The notes beneath the pieces were generated by a model. The model had not been told where the DNA came from. It did not search any database and was given only the letters and a program-made list of their open reading frames with translations. A stretch of DNA of 64,000 nucleotides from Sphingobacterium zeae (lineage in GTDB: Bacteria > Bacteroidota > Bacteroidia > Sphingobacteriales > Sphingobacteriaceae): the NCBI RefSeq assembly GCF_030818895.1, contig NZ_JAUTBA010000001.1, positions 124,001 through 188,000 on the forward strand, read 5' to 3'. Both the position numbers and the translations under genes were made by a program. Position 1 is the stretch's first letter, and the number at the start of each line of letters is the position of its first letter. Shown piece after piece: positions 7,768 to 16,573 of the stretch.

Positions 7768-10167
7768 TTATTTTATATTTAAGCGATCTTTTAGATCTTG
7801 CCAAACTTTTGCAAGACCAGTTTTCTTAGTACCTTTGTCCCCATAGCCATAGCCGTAGCCATAACCGTAGCCATACCCACGAGCGAAGTCCACGTCATTG
7901 ACTACAGAAGCAAGATTTTTCAATTTTCCATCGACATACAATTCACGCGGCACCTGCAGTAAGCGCTTGTCTAGATAATTTACACGAGACACATACAGTG
8001 TGAGGTCTGCATTATGTGAGATCAACAAGGTATCTGTTACTAAACTTACTGGAGCCGTATCCACCAACACATAATCATAATGCTCACGGGCGTATTTTAT
8101 TACATCGTCGAAGTGACCATTCATTAATAATTCTGCAGGATTAGGTGCAATATAGCCTGAATAGACCACATCAAAATCATAGTTCCCTGGCTTTTTAATG
8201 ATGATATTATCTACATCCATATCCGGGTTAATCAAAAATTGGGTAATACCGACATTTGTATGCTGCAAATGAGATAATCCCAAATAATCCAATACTTTTG
8301 GGCTTCTTATATCTGCACCAATTAAAAGGACTTTTTTCCCAGACATGGATAGGATCTGGGCTAAGTTTGTGGTGACAAACGATTTCCCTTCTCCAGAGAT
8401 CGTAGACGTTACGAAAACAACTTTAGATGCCTCCCTATTGTCAGATCCAAACATGAAACTCATGTTCGTACGGAGAATGCGAAACGCTTCGGCGAGCGAC
8501 GAACGATCATTAAGATGGACGATGGTATCTTCAGCTGTAGGTATTTCACCAAGTACTGGTATTTTGACTATGTCTTCGATATCCTTACGGGAATGAATTT
8601 TGTTATCTAATAGAAATTTAAGATAAAGGGTTACAAAAGGTACAAAAAAGCCTATTATCAAAGCTGCTAACAAAACAATTTCCTTTTTAGGAGATACTGG
8701 AACTTTATTTCCATAAGCCACATCGATTATTTTCAAATTATCGGGAGTAGCAGCTGCTTTCACCTCGCTTTCTTCACGCTTCTGAAGAAGTAAAAGATAT
8801 AAAGATTCAACTATTTGCTGTTGTCTAGAAATCTTTCTAAATCCTTGCTCTTGATTTGGAATAGAGCCAATACGACTCTTAATTTCACTTGATTTTTTTT
8901 CTAAATTATTTAATGCTAACCTAGTTACACGCTGATAATTTTGCAATGACCTAATGATATTATTACTACTTTCTGCAATATTCTCATTAAGTGCAATAAC
9001 GGCCGGATTCTGACTAGAGGCTGACTTTAATAGATCGTCACGCTCTAAAACCACCTTATTATACTCTGCAATAGCAGCAGTAATTGATTCATCCTGAAGG
9101 CCAATATTAGATGCAATAAGTTTACCTTTCGGCTGATCTCTTAAATAATCATTCATATGATCAACTAATTGCAACTGTGTACGATACTCTAATACTTTCT
9201 TCTCATTTTCAGAAGCTGTATTAAGAAAAACACCAGCTTCCGCAGTCATATCCACCATAGAGTTTGCGGACTTAAATTCTGCGGCTTCCCTATCAGAGCC
9301 TGAGAGATCTTTAGAGATTAATAGCAAACGTTTGTTTATAAAATCTGAGGTAGCACGAGTTGTGCGCATCTTATCTTCTGTTAAGTCAGCGTTATAAACA
9401 TCAATTAAACTATTTAAAATCAATTCAGCTTTCTTACTTATTGAAGAAACCATAGAGAAATTTACAATATAAGATTGCATTTCTTTATTGGGTGTAATAC
9501 TTATAGATGACAGAATTGCGTCTATAGCCCAATCTACAGGCACTATTTTAATTATAAATTCCTCATTAGTTCCAATCCGTGCTCTATTATTACGGCTGAA
9601 AACGAGATTCACATTTCTAATTTTAAACGGCTTTTCATAATTAGCGGTAAAATTACTTTTAGATTCCAAATCAGTAATAGATAATTGATTAGAACCTTTT
9701 AAAACTATTTTTAGGTTTGCTAATAAAGTATCTTGTTCACCATCTGTCTTTAAAGAAAATGGAACATCTTGTTCTAATACTTCAGCAGTCCGTATTTTGC
9801 CCTTTACTGAATAAATAACATTTAAATTATTCCTATTGACAACTTTACGCATTAATCTACGCGAGTAAAGAACTTCTATTTGATCTGTTACAAATGAAGA
9901 CCTGGAGCCCCCTAATCCCATACTGCTAGTCAATTCAGCAATTCCGGCTAACTCTCCAGCGGAAGCGCTTTTCTCATCTTTTAATAATATCTTGGCTGAT
10001 GTATTGTATATTCTTTGTGCATATCTTAAATATAATATAGAGATACCCAAAGCAAGAATAACAGTTAAAAGAAACCATTTCCAGTAATAAGCATATTGCT
10101 CAAAGAGTTGTCTTAAATTAATACCTTCTCCTTGCGATTCTTTGATATTCGTTGATTGTTGTTCCAT
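7768..10167 (-). CDS. wzc: Polysaccharide co-polymerase / tyrosine autokinase Wzc type (cluster A)
   Basis: This is a full-length 799-aa BY-kinase. A Wzz domain begins with a membrane helix at about 32-50, followed by a long periplasmic coiled coil and a second helix near 500-520. The cytoplasmic kinase domain has Walker A SGEGKS near 590, a Walker A'-like ADIRSP and Walker B-like VLVDTAP. The C-terminus carries six Gly-Tyr repeats (about residues 763-776), the tyrosine cluster that is autophosphorylated. Such proteins control chain length and cycle between forms to drive export through Wza. It lies 8 bases behind wza. The Gly-Tyr coding repeat is also found in the split Wzc of cluster C. Confidence 0.93.
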   Translation of the reverse strand: MEQQSTNIKESQGEGINLRQLFEQYAYYWKWFLLTVILALGISILYLRYAQRIYNTSAKILLKDEKSASAGELAGIAELTSSMGLGGSRSSFVTDQIEVLYSRRLMRKVVNRNNLNVIYSVKGKIRTAEVLEQDVPFSLKTDGEQDTLLANLKIVLKGSNQLSITDLESKSNFTANYEKPFKIRNVNLVFSRNNRARIGTNEEFIIKIVPVDWAIDAILSSISITPNKEMQSYIVNFSMVSSISKKAELILNSLIDVYNADLTEDKMRTTRATSDFINKRLLLISKDLSGSDREAAEFKSANSMVDMTAEAGVFLNTASENEKKVLEYRTQLQLVDHMNDYLRDQPKGKLIASNIGLQDESITAAIAEYNKVVLERDDLLKSASSQNPAVIALNENIAESSNNIIRSLQNYQRVTRLALNNLEKKSSEIKSRIGSIPNQEQGFRKISRQQQIVESLYLLLLQKREESEVKAAATPDNLKIIDVAYGNKVPVSPKKEIVLLAALIIGFFVPFVTLYLKFLLDNKIHSRKDIEDIVKIPVLGEIPTAEDTIVHLNDRSSLAEAFRILRTNMSFMFGSDNREASKVVFVTSTISGEGKSFVTTNLAQILSMSGKKVLLIGADIRSPKVLDYLGLSHLQHTNVGITQFLINPDMDVDNIIIKKPGNYDFDVVYSGYIAPNPAELLMNGHFDDVIKYAREHYDYVLVDTAPVSLVTDTLLISHNADLTLYVSRVNYLDKRLLQVPRELYVDGKLKNLASVVNDVDFARGYGYGYGYGYGYGDKGTKKTGLAKVWQDLKDRLNIK
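7840..7878 (-). repeat. Hexanucleotide Gly-Tyr repeat in wzc
   Basis: Six tandem Gly-Tyr codon pairs plus a final Gly (39 bases, imperfect 6-base units such as GGCTAC, GGTTAT) code for the tyrosine tail. A whole-unit gain or loss would keep the frame and change the number of phosphorylatable tyrosines. Confidence 0.8.
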
Positions 10168-10175
10168 GGATATAA

Positions 10176-10958
10176 CTAGCGTGTCAATACAGAAATGACA
10201 GTGATTAATAGACCTGCAATGGAGATAATCACATTTGTATTACTTCCAAGTTTAGAGTTATTGATTTGAGATTTATTGGGCTCGACATAGATTACGTCAT
10301 TTTGGGCTAGATAATAATAAGGTGAATTTAAAGTACTCTGTTGTGTTAAATCTAAACGGTGTACTGTTTTCTGACCATTATTCTCTCTAATTAACATAAC
10401 ATTTTCTCTCACACCACGGATCGTTAGATCTCCAGCCATACCTAATGCTTCTAAAATAGTTACTCGCTCTGTCGGCATAATGAAAGATCCCGGCCGTGCG
10501 ACCTCACCTAAAACTGAAATTCGAAAATTATTAAAATTTATATTAACTCCTGGATCTTTAATATAAACATTTAAATCAGTTCTAATTTTCTCCATCGCTT
10601 CAATTCTAGTTAGTCCAGAAACTTTTACTTTACCCAACATCGGAAGTGTAATCTCTCCATTCTCATCTACAGTGTAAGTGGGCCTAAGTGCTAAATCTGT
10701 AGCTTGGGTAACATTACCTGCAGACATTGAACTCATTGGGTTAAATGATGTTGTAACTCTTGGATCGGCCGCAGACACAACAATAGTTAATATATCGTTA
10801 GGCTGAATTTTTGGAACATATTGTTCATATATAGCGCTAATCTGAGTTGAATCAGGTTGAAGATAGACCATATTTTTTCGCGAACCGCAGGAACTCAACA
10901 TCATTAGAATCGTGGCAAATAGTCCTAATAGTAACCCAAACTTTAAAAATAACCGCAT
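10176..10958 (-). CDS. wza: Outer-membrane polysaccharide export lipoprotein, Wza type (cluster A)
   Basis: With the start at the ATG 10956-10958 the protein has 260 aa and begins with a proper lipoprotein signal (MRLFLKFGLLLGLF ... LSSC). A Poly_export domain (VYLQPDSTQISAIYEQYVPKIQPNDIL) follows, then an SLBB domain (ISVLGEVARPGSFIMP) and a C-terminal hydrophobic segment (IISIAGLLITVISVL). It forms the outer-membrane channel for the polysaccharide. The frame is open 108 bases further upstream, but that extension would bury the signal peptide, and a promoter-like TATTTTTG lies within it at 10988-10995. It is co-transcribed with wzc. Confidence 0.9.
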   Translation of the reverse strand: MRLFLKFGLLLGLFATILMMLSSCGSRKNMVYLQPDSTQISAIYEQYVPKIQPNDILTIVVSAADPRVTTSFNPMSSMSAGNVTQATDLALRPTYTVDENGEITLPMLGKVKVSGLTRIEAMEKIRTDLNVYIKDPGVNINFNNFRISVLGEVARPGSFIMPTERVTILEALGMAGDLTIRGVRENVMLIRENNGQKTVHRLDLTQQSTLNSPYYYLAQNDVIYVEPNKSQINNSKLGSNTNVIISIAGLLITVISVLTR

Positions 10959-10987
10959 GCGTTGTCTGATAATAATTTGATTTATGA

Positions 10988-10995
10988 CAAAAATA
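10988..10995 (-). promoter_or_regulatory. Probable -7 element of the wza-wzc promoter
   Basis: TATTTTTG on the minus strand fits the Bacteroidota -7 consensus TAnnTTTG and lies 30 bases before the preferred wza start. A clear -33 TTTG at the usual distance is not seen, so the assignment is tentative. Confidence 0.45.
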
Positions 10996-11183
10996 TATTT
11001 TTTTCTCCAAAAACACCTTAAAAATAACATCTTAATAGGGTCCATTCTTTGAGCATCCTGTGCCAAACAATATTTGTGCCGAATTTCACAATATGATGAT
11101 ACTTTTAAATAAACGTTATGGTCTATTAAAACGCTTTATAAATTCGGATAATCATTAGAATTATCCAAATATAATCGTTCTCC

Positions 11184-11215
11184 TTTCCATCGAGTATGTT
11201 TAATCATTATATTTG
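11184..11215 (+). promoter_or_regulatory. Promoter of the PF14907 nucleotidyltransferase-like gene
   Basis: TTTC at 11184-11187 and TATATTTG at 11208-11215 are separated by 20 bases, matching the Bacteroidota promoter form. The ATG of the next gene follows 20 bases later. This shows the gene has its own transcript, divergent from wza. Confidence 0.6.
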
Positions 11216-11235
11216 AGTTAAATTTAATTTCATTC

Positions 11236-12336
11236 ATGAATAAGCCTCTTCAGAATATATTTTTCCAATTATTACGCCTAGGTCTTTGGGGGCATGGAAA
11301 TGTAGCGAATGATCACATCATCTCTACCGAAGATTGGGAGCAACTCTACACAGCAGCCGTCAAACGCACAGTTGAAGGGTTAATTTACGATAGCTTTAGT
11401 CAATTACGTGAAGATCAACTCCCCCCCCTTCCTCTTAGGATGAAATGGGCCATTCGCATAGACCAGATCGAACGTGTTAATATGAAAATGAATGCGATTA
11501 TTGCAGAGCAATATCACTTCTTTTTGAATAACGGTTTACAACCCATTCTTCAAAAAGGAATGGGTGTTGCACAGTGTTATAGAATCCCCTTACATCGTGT
11601 GTCCGGCGATATCGACTGGTACTTTGACCATGGCGAATATTCCCAAGCTCGAACTTTACTGAAGAAAGAACATATACATATCCAAGATACTGCAGGCTTT
11701 AGCCTAAATTACTTGTATGACGGCATTGATATTGAGCATCATAAGAAACTTTTTGATATTCGAAATCCATTTAAAAGTTCTTACCTCAAAAATTTAAAGC
11801 AATTTTATTCAGATCAGTGTCAATATTTAAAGGTAGAACATCAAAAAGTCCGCCTTCTTTCTCCGGAATTACAAATAATTCAAGTTAATGCGCATATTCT
11901 AAAACATCTTATTTCATTTGGGATCGGACTGAGGCAATTTTGTGATTCTGCACGTCTCTACCACACACTATCTTCGAAGATCGATCCTGAAGTTCTTAAA
12001 AATATCTATCGCGATCTTGGAATTATTCAATGGGCACATGCCTTACATCGTATCTTAGTAGAGCTTGTTGGCCTTCCAATAACAGATATACCATTTCCTT
12101 ACCCTAAAGATACAGAAATAAATTGGATCGTTGAAGAGATTTGGTATGCTGGGAATTTTGGATATTATGATGAACGGTTTCAAAATGGAACAACATCTAG
12201 CTTTTCTATGCATCCGGACGGCGCTAATCGCCTTTTGAAAAACTTTAGGCGCTATTTTAAATATGCTCCTATGGAAGTATTTTTTTATCCATTGGAGCAG
12301 CTGTATTCTAAAGTGATTGGGATAGACCGTGATTGA
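11236..12336 (+). CDS. PF14907-type nucleotidyltransferase-like protein (copy 1)
   Basis: The 366-aa protein contains SGDIDWYFD (residues 123-131) after KGMGVAQCY, the substrate-loop and metal-binding pattern of the uncharacterised NTP_transf_5 group. The rest is helical and rich in His and Tyr. Known relatives cluster with PqqD-like proteins and HPr-kinase-like proteins in exopolysaccharide and lasso-peptide loci, where their substrate is unknown. A clear paralogue lies at 59329-60420, also next to wza and wzc. Here it is on the opposite strand from all its neighbours, divergent from wza, and its 3' end overlaps the convergent cupin gene by 29 bases. Confidence 0.82.
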   Translation: MNKPLQNIFFQLLRLGLWGHGNVANDHIISTEDWEQLYTAAVKRTVEGLIYDSFSQLREDQLPPLPLRMKWAIRIDQIERVNMKMNAIIAEQYHFFLNNGLQPILQKGMGVAQCYRIPLHRVSGDIDWYFDHGEYSQARTLLKKEHIHIQDTAGFSLNYLYDGIDIEHHKKLFDIRNPFKSSYLKNLKQFYSDQCQYLKVEHQKVRLLSPELQIIQVNAHILKHLISFGIGLRQFCDSARLYHTLSSKIDPEVLKNIYRDLGIIQWAHALHRILVELVGLPITDIPFPYPKDTEINWIVEEIWYAGNFGYYDERFQNGTTSSFSMHPDGANRLLKNFRRYFKYAPMEVFFYPLEQLYSKVIGIDRD

Positions 12337-12751
12337 TAAAATAGTCTGTCTCCCAACTATAGTCATCAACCGCTGCATGCTCAATGGGATAATCGGCATA
12401 TACCAATAATTCACTCCCATCTTGTAACGCACGAAATGCCGTTGCATAACCTGCTGGTACATGTACGATTTTCAGGTCTGATTCATTAAGTATATGATGA
12501 TCTACAGGCAAATTTGGATCTGCATTTTCCCAATTGTCTATTTTAACCAGACTAAGCGAAAAAGTACCTGAAAGCACATAAAACCACCGTTGCTCAATCC
12601 GATGTGCGCGCCAACCACGAATTAATTCAATATCATTATTTTTAATTATGTAGAATCGCTTAACTAGGGTCATATCGAACCCATTAACAAAGCGAATCTG
12701 TCCCCTATAGTCCCGGGCAACTCCGCCCTGAATAGTTTTCACTGCAGCCAT
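12308..12751 (-). CDS. WxcM/FdtA-like sugar cupin, last gene of cluster A
   Basis: From the ATG at 12751 the protein has 147 aa; the longer frame to 12769 would need a TTG. It has the WxcM-like cupin layout: GGVARDYRGQIRFVN, then RGWRAHRIEQRWFYVLSGTFSLSLV with the conserved His and Arg, and HVPAGYATAFRAL. FdtA-type members isomerise dTDP-4-keto-6-deoxyglucose; others act as epimerases or have no known reaction. No RmlA/RmlB partner is visible, so a true FdtA role is doubtful. It may act on the keto sugar from the neighbouring dehydratase. It follows the priming transferase closely and overlaps the convergent plus-strand gene. Confidence 0.78.
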   Translation of the reverse strand: MAAVKTIQGGVARDYRGQIRFVNGFDMTLVKRFYIIKNNDIELIRGWRAHRIEQRWFYVLSGTFSLSLVKIDNWENADPNLPVDHHILNESDLKIVHVPAGYATAFRALQDGSELLVYADYPIEHAAVDDYSWETDYFINHGLSQSL

Positions 12752-12755
12752 CTTT

Positions 12756-13715
12756 CTATCTTTTAACAAATTTATTGATAATATAACGCTTTAATCCCAG
12801 ATAACATGTACTCAAAAAAATCAACAGTCCAATAGCAAAAAAGATCTGCTTATTGACACTCTCCGATGCTACCTTTATCACCATCAAGCCTACAACAATC
12901 TGAAGTAATCCATACGAAAAAGATATCCAGAGTTTATTTACACCGGCCTCATTTCCTAGGTACTGATACAAATGTGAACGATGGGCTTCAAAGATATTTT
13001 CACGGAGAGACACGCGACGAATTATAGTCCAAACAGCATCTATTCCATATACGGCCAAAAATAATATATAGATCAAGTTACCGGAATGAATAATAAGTGC
13101 CCCCAACGCGAAAAGCAGAATGAATGCAATACTAACAGAGCCTACATCCCCGGCAAAACATTTCGCCTTCTGTCGGAAATTGAAAAAAGCAAATACCAGT
13201 ACCCCCAAAATGGTATATATCAACAAATCTTGCGCTATAAAATTCAATTTAAAATTGACCAAAAGTAATAAGGTTCCAACAGCCAGGCTATAAGATGCAG
13301 TAATACCGTTGATACCATCCATAAAATTGTATGCATTGATTACACCGACCACAACAACAAATGTGACCAGTAAATAATACCAGGGCATACTAAACAATTG
13401 CAACTGATAAGTCATTAATAACACTGAAGAGAAATGAACTAACAAGCGAATCTTATTTGAAAGCGTATAAACATCATCCAAAAAAGAGACTAAAGTCATT
13501 AGTGTAAGCCCTAAAAAGAAATAAGGATATTGAAAATCGGACAAGAAGAAATAAAATAATGCGGCGAAATAAAATATAACACCACCACCACGCAGCGTTA
13601 TTGCTGTATGTGAGGATCGCTCGTTCGGTTTGTCAATTATATTAAATTTGTCTGCTACTTTAAAATATAGAAGCTCTAAGACGAAGAGGATAATTAGAAT
13701 AAATATATATGTCAT
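12756..13715 (-). CDS. Polyprenyl-phosphate sugar-1-phosphate transferase, WecA/WbpL type
   Basis: The 319-aa protein is almost wholly membrane-embedded (about ten helices) and has all MraY/WecA motifs: DD at 80-81 in FLDDVYTLSNKIR, NFMDGINGI at 130-138, FAGDVGSVS at 187-195 and HRSHLYQYLG in the last cytoplasmic loop. These bind Mg2+, undecaprenyl phosphate and the UDP-HexNAc. It should start repeat-unit synthesis by moving a HexNAc-1-phosphate onto undecaprenyl phosphate at the inner membrane. With the dehydratase just upstream and the WbpV-like reductase it forms the WbpV-WbpM-WbpL combination known from Pseudomonas O-antigen loci. Confidence 0.92.
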   Translation of the reverse strand: MTYIFILIILFVLELLYFKVADKFNIIDKPNERSSHTAITLRGGGVIFYFAALFYFFLSDFQYPYFFLGLTLMTLVSFLDDVYTLSNKIRLLVHFSSVLLMTYQLQLFSMPWYYLLVTFVVVVGVINAYNFMDGINGITASYSLAVGTLLLLVNFKLNFIAQDLLIYTILGVLVFAFFNFRQKAKCFAGDVGSVSIAFILLFALGALIIHSGNLIYILFLAVYGIDAVWTIIRRVSLRENIFEAHRSHLYQYLGNEAGVNKLWISFSYGLLQIVVGLMVIKVASESVNKQIFFAIGLLIFLSTCYLGLKRYIINKFVKR

Positions 13716-13743
13716 TACTTTAAATATTGTAGGTTAACGTGTA

Positions 13744-15696
13744 TCAATTCGTCAATAAATTATTATCTAGATCTTCGAAAATAGAATTTTGAGATTTAAA
13801 CTCTGGAACAATGGATTTAATCAATGAGACCATTTTTATTTTATCATCCATTGGATTCGCCCGCATAACTAATTCACAGAGCTGATCAATTATAATCTTT
13901 TTTCCCGCCAAATTTACGGTATTTACTTTTGCAATCATGATTTTTTCATGATAAGTTTTTTCTGTATTTTCTCCATTAGCCAGCAATTCCTCGTAGACTT
14001 TTTCTCCTGGCCGCAATCCGACTATTTTGATATCGATATCTTCAGGATAGGATAATCCCTTCAAGCGGATCATCTGCTTCGCTAGATCCATTATCTTAAC
14101 CGATTCGCCCATATCAAATACAAATATTTCTCCCCCATTTCCCATTACGCCAGCTTCCTGAACAAGTTGGCAAGCTTCCGGAATTGTCATAAAATATCGC
14201 GTGATATCGGGATGTGTTATCGTAATTGGTCCACCTTTCTCAATTTGCTTTTCGAACAATGGAATAACTGATCCATTTGAACCGAGCACATTTCCAAACC
14301 GCGTCACGATAAAATTAGTTTTTGAACGTTCATTCACAACACTTACAGCGATTTCGGCCACCCGCTTTGTTGCTCCCATAACGTTGGTCGGGTTTACCGC
14401 TTTATCCGTTGACACCATTACAAATTTTTCAACTTGATATTTGTCCGCCAATAAAGCAAGATTATAGGATCCAAAAATATTAGTCCATATAGCTTCATAA
14501 GGATTAGCCTCCATCAACGGCACATGTTTATATGCTGCTGCATGAAAGATGAATTCAGGACGATAGTGCTGAAATACACTTTCCATAAAATCCTTATCGC
14601 GCACATCCCCAACTATAAAGTTAAAATGCTCAAAAAAGGGATTAGAACGCAGTTCCTGTTGTATATCATATAATGCAGACTCCGCTTGATCCAGCACAAT
14701 TAAATGTTGTGTCACTAATGCAATTTGACGCACTAATTCTGAACCGATTGACCCAGCCCCCCCTGTAACAAGAACAACTTTATCAGCCAATGCTTCCTTA
14801 ATAATAGGATTGTCAAGCTGTATTGCTTTTCGGCCGAGAAGATCTGAAACCTTCAAGGCCCTGATTTGCTGCGTAGCAACATTTCCCTCCAATAACGCCG
14901 CTGAGTTAGGAATGATCTTTATCTTAATTGGGAGCAACTCAGCCTTAGATGAAATATTCTTTAGTCTCTCTGGCGATGAGTTATCAATTGCTATAACCAG
15001 TTCTTGGGCACCCCCTATCCGCTCTAACAATTTCTCATTCAGCTCTTCAAGTGGCCTGACGCGAATCCCTTGAATGTAACGGCCTATTCTATTGGGATTG
15101 TCGTCGATAATAGCTACTACCTTATAGCGATTTCGAGAACCTAATTGCAATAAATTATAGGTGTTGTGCCCCATGTTCCCTGCGCCAAATAGAATTACTG
15201 GGATCGCATTTTGCCTGCTGTTCCAGAAAAAACTATGATATGCCGTTTTATAGAGTAAACGAACGGAGGCCATAGAAATTCCCGTTAAAAGTGCGTGAAA
15301 CAATAACTGTGTTTGAGAAACATAGTATCGGCTCTCAATTGGGTTCGAAACAATAGCTTCCCATAGGTAAGACAAGGAAACTCCGATAATAAACGCAACG
15401 GCGATACAATTTCCAATTAGTTTGAGATCGCGCAAGCCTGTACGCCTCACAATACTTTGATAAGGTTTAAACCAAATGAATATGATAACATAAATTGAAG
15501 ATATGATTGCCGACTCCAATAGCATAATAGGCCACGGAATTACACCACGATGCTTCATCACCAGAATATAACTCAAAACAAAATTGAACCAAACAATAAA
15601 AAGGTCAATTAAAAATACCAACCAGCGTGGCCCATCTTTCCGTAGAAACCCCTTAAGACGATCTCCGCTATTACTCTGTTTATTCCTAACTTCCAT
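13744..15696 (-). CDS. Membrane-bound nucleotide-sugar 4,6-dehydratase, WbpM/CapD type (copy 2)
   Basis: The 650-aa protein is a paralogue of 1348-3261 with the same plan: N-terminal membrane helices (to about 155), FGAGNMG near 170, TGGAGSIGSEL near 312, STDKAVNPTN and MGATK. It should form UDP-4-keto-6-deoxy-HexNAc from UDP-GlcNAc. Within cluster A it stands 28 bases before the priming transferase, and the WbpV-like SDR at 18344-19249 would reduce its product to UDP-QuiNAc or UDP-FucNAc. The two copies diverge mostly in the membrane part and the last residues, so both are probably active. Confidence 0.92.
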   Translation of the reverse strand: MEVRNKQSNSGDRLKGFLRKDGPRWLVFLIDLFIVWFNFVLSYILVMKHRGVIPWPIMLLESAIISSIYVIIFIWFKPYQSIVRRTGLRDLKLIGNCIAVAFIIGVSLSYLWEAIVSNPIESRYYVSQTQLLFHALLTGISMASVRLLYKTAYHSFFWNSRQNAIPVILFGAGNMGHNTYNLLQLGSRNRYKVVAIIDDNPNRIGRYIQGIRVRPLEELNEKLLERIGGAQELVIAIDNSSPERLKNISSKAELLPIKIKIIPNSAALLEGNVATQQIRALKVSDLLGRKAIQLDNPIIKEALADKVVLVTGGAGSIGSELVRQIALVTQHLIVLDQAESALYDIQQELRSNPFFEHFNFIVGDVRDKDFMESVFQHYRPEFIFHAAAYKHVPLMEANPYEAIWTNIFGSYNLALLADKYQVEKFVMVSTDKAVNPTNVMGATKRVAEIAVSVVNERSKTNFIVTRFGNVLGSNGSVIPLFEKQIEKGGPITITHPDITRYFMTIPEACQLVQEAGVMGNGGEIFVFDMGESVKIMDLAKQMIRLKGLSYPEDIDIKIVGLRPGEKVYEELLANGENTEKTYHEKIMIAKVNTVNLAGKKIIIDQLCELVMRANPMDDKIKMVSLIKSIVPEFKSQNSIFEDLDNNLLTN

Positions 15697-15708
15697 TTTT
15701 ATGTTGTA

Positions 15709-16560
15709 TTATATTACTATACTCCATTTGGCTTCCCATGTCTCCCCTTTATCTAGCTTTACAATTCCCTCTTTCTCGGAAAATAGCAAATTATGATCAG
15801 CATGATCGGGTAAACCCTGCCAAGGTTCCAAACATATAAAAGCACCCCCCGGAGCAGACCATAATCCAAAATAGGGAAACCCCTCAAAGGAAAATGTTAG
15901 TTTCCGGTTAATCGACTTTAAATGCACTGAATTGGAATTTAGATGTTTAAATATCCAGGCATCCTCTTTAAAAGTATCTTTATTAAGAAATAGACAATGG
16001 CTCTCTAATTTTACAGTATCAGATGTTTTCGAAAACAAGTTATTATGCAGATAGTAGCGTTCTACTATATCATCTGCCGGAAACTCCAAGCAACAACTGG
16101 TACCAACCTGATCATAAGTGCAATTAAATGCAGGATGAGCACCTAAAGAAAAATAGAGTTCATCACTATTTGGGTTGAAAACTGTATAGCCCACTTCTAG
16201 TCTATTTTCCTTCAATTCATACGTTACTCGTAAAGAAAAATCAAAGGGAAAGCAATATCTCGTACTATCATTAGCATCAAGCGCAAAAACGATCCTTGTT
16301 ATTGTGGTTTCTACAATATCAAAGTCAATATCCCGAGCGAAGCCATGCCTAGGTAGCTGGTAGGTTTGACCGGCATGAATAAACCTTCCTTCTTTCAATG
16401 CACCTACGATGGGGAAAAGAATTGGGCTAGACTTAGCCCAAAATCGTTCATCAGCCTGCCATATCCATTCATACCTATCCCGCTTGTCAACAACAGACCG
16501 CAATTCTGCACCTTTTTGAAGAACACCAACCCTTAAATAATCATTTTCTATCGTATACAT
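15709..16560 (-). CDS. Aldose 1-epimerase (mutarotase) family protein, LacX-like
   Basis: The 283-aa protein has the galactose-mutarotase beta-sandwich pattern: YLRVGVLQKGAELRSV at the start, FPIVGAL and LPRHGFARDIDF, and SLGAHPAFNC with the conserved His. The C-terminus contains GLWSAPGGAFICLEPWQGLPD. LacX-like members interconvert sugar anomers or bind phosphorylated sugars. No other catabolic gene is present, so it may supply the right anomer to the phosphohexomutase 13 bases upstream. Both genes sit between glycosyltransferases and the dehydratase as a housekeeping-like pair inside the exopolysaccharide operon. Confidence 0.85.
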   Translation of the reverse strand: MYTIENDYLRVGVLQKGAELRSVVDKRDRYEWIWQADERFWAKSSPILFPIVGALKEGRFIHAGQTYQLPRHGFARDIDFDIVETTITRIVFALDANDSTRYCFPFDFSLRVTYELKENRLEVGYTVFNPNSDELYFSLGAHPAFNCTYDQVGTSCCLEFPADDIVERYYLHNNLFSKTSDTVKLESHCLFLNKDTFKEDAWIFKHLNSNSVHLKSINRKLTFSFEGFPYFGLWSAPGGAFICLEPWQGLPDHADHNLLFSEKEGIVKLDKGETWEAKWSIVI

Positions 16561-16573
16561 GGCGTTTCAAAAA

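Noticed and set aside
10959..11066. N-terminal extension of the cluster A Wza
   Set aside because: It would place 36 extra residues before the lipoprotein signal and runs over a promoter-like element; the internal ATG fits better.
12055..12462. 135-aa minus-strand frame across the end of the PF14907-like gene
   Set aside because: It lies antisense to two genes with clear homology, has biased His/Ile composition and no recognisable domain; a shadow frame.
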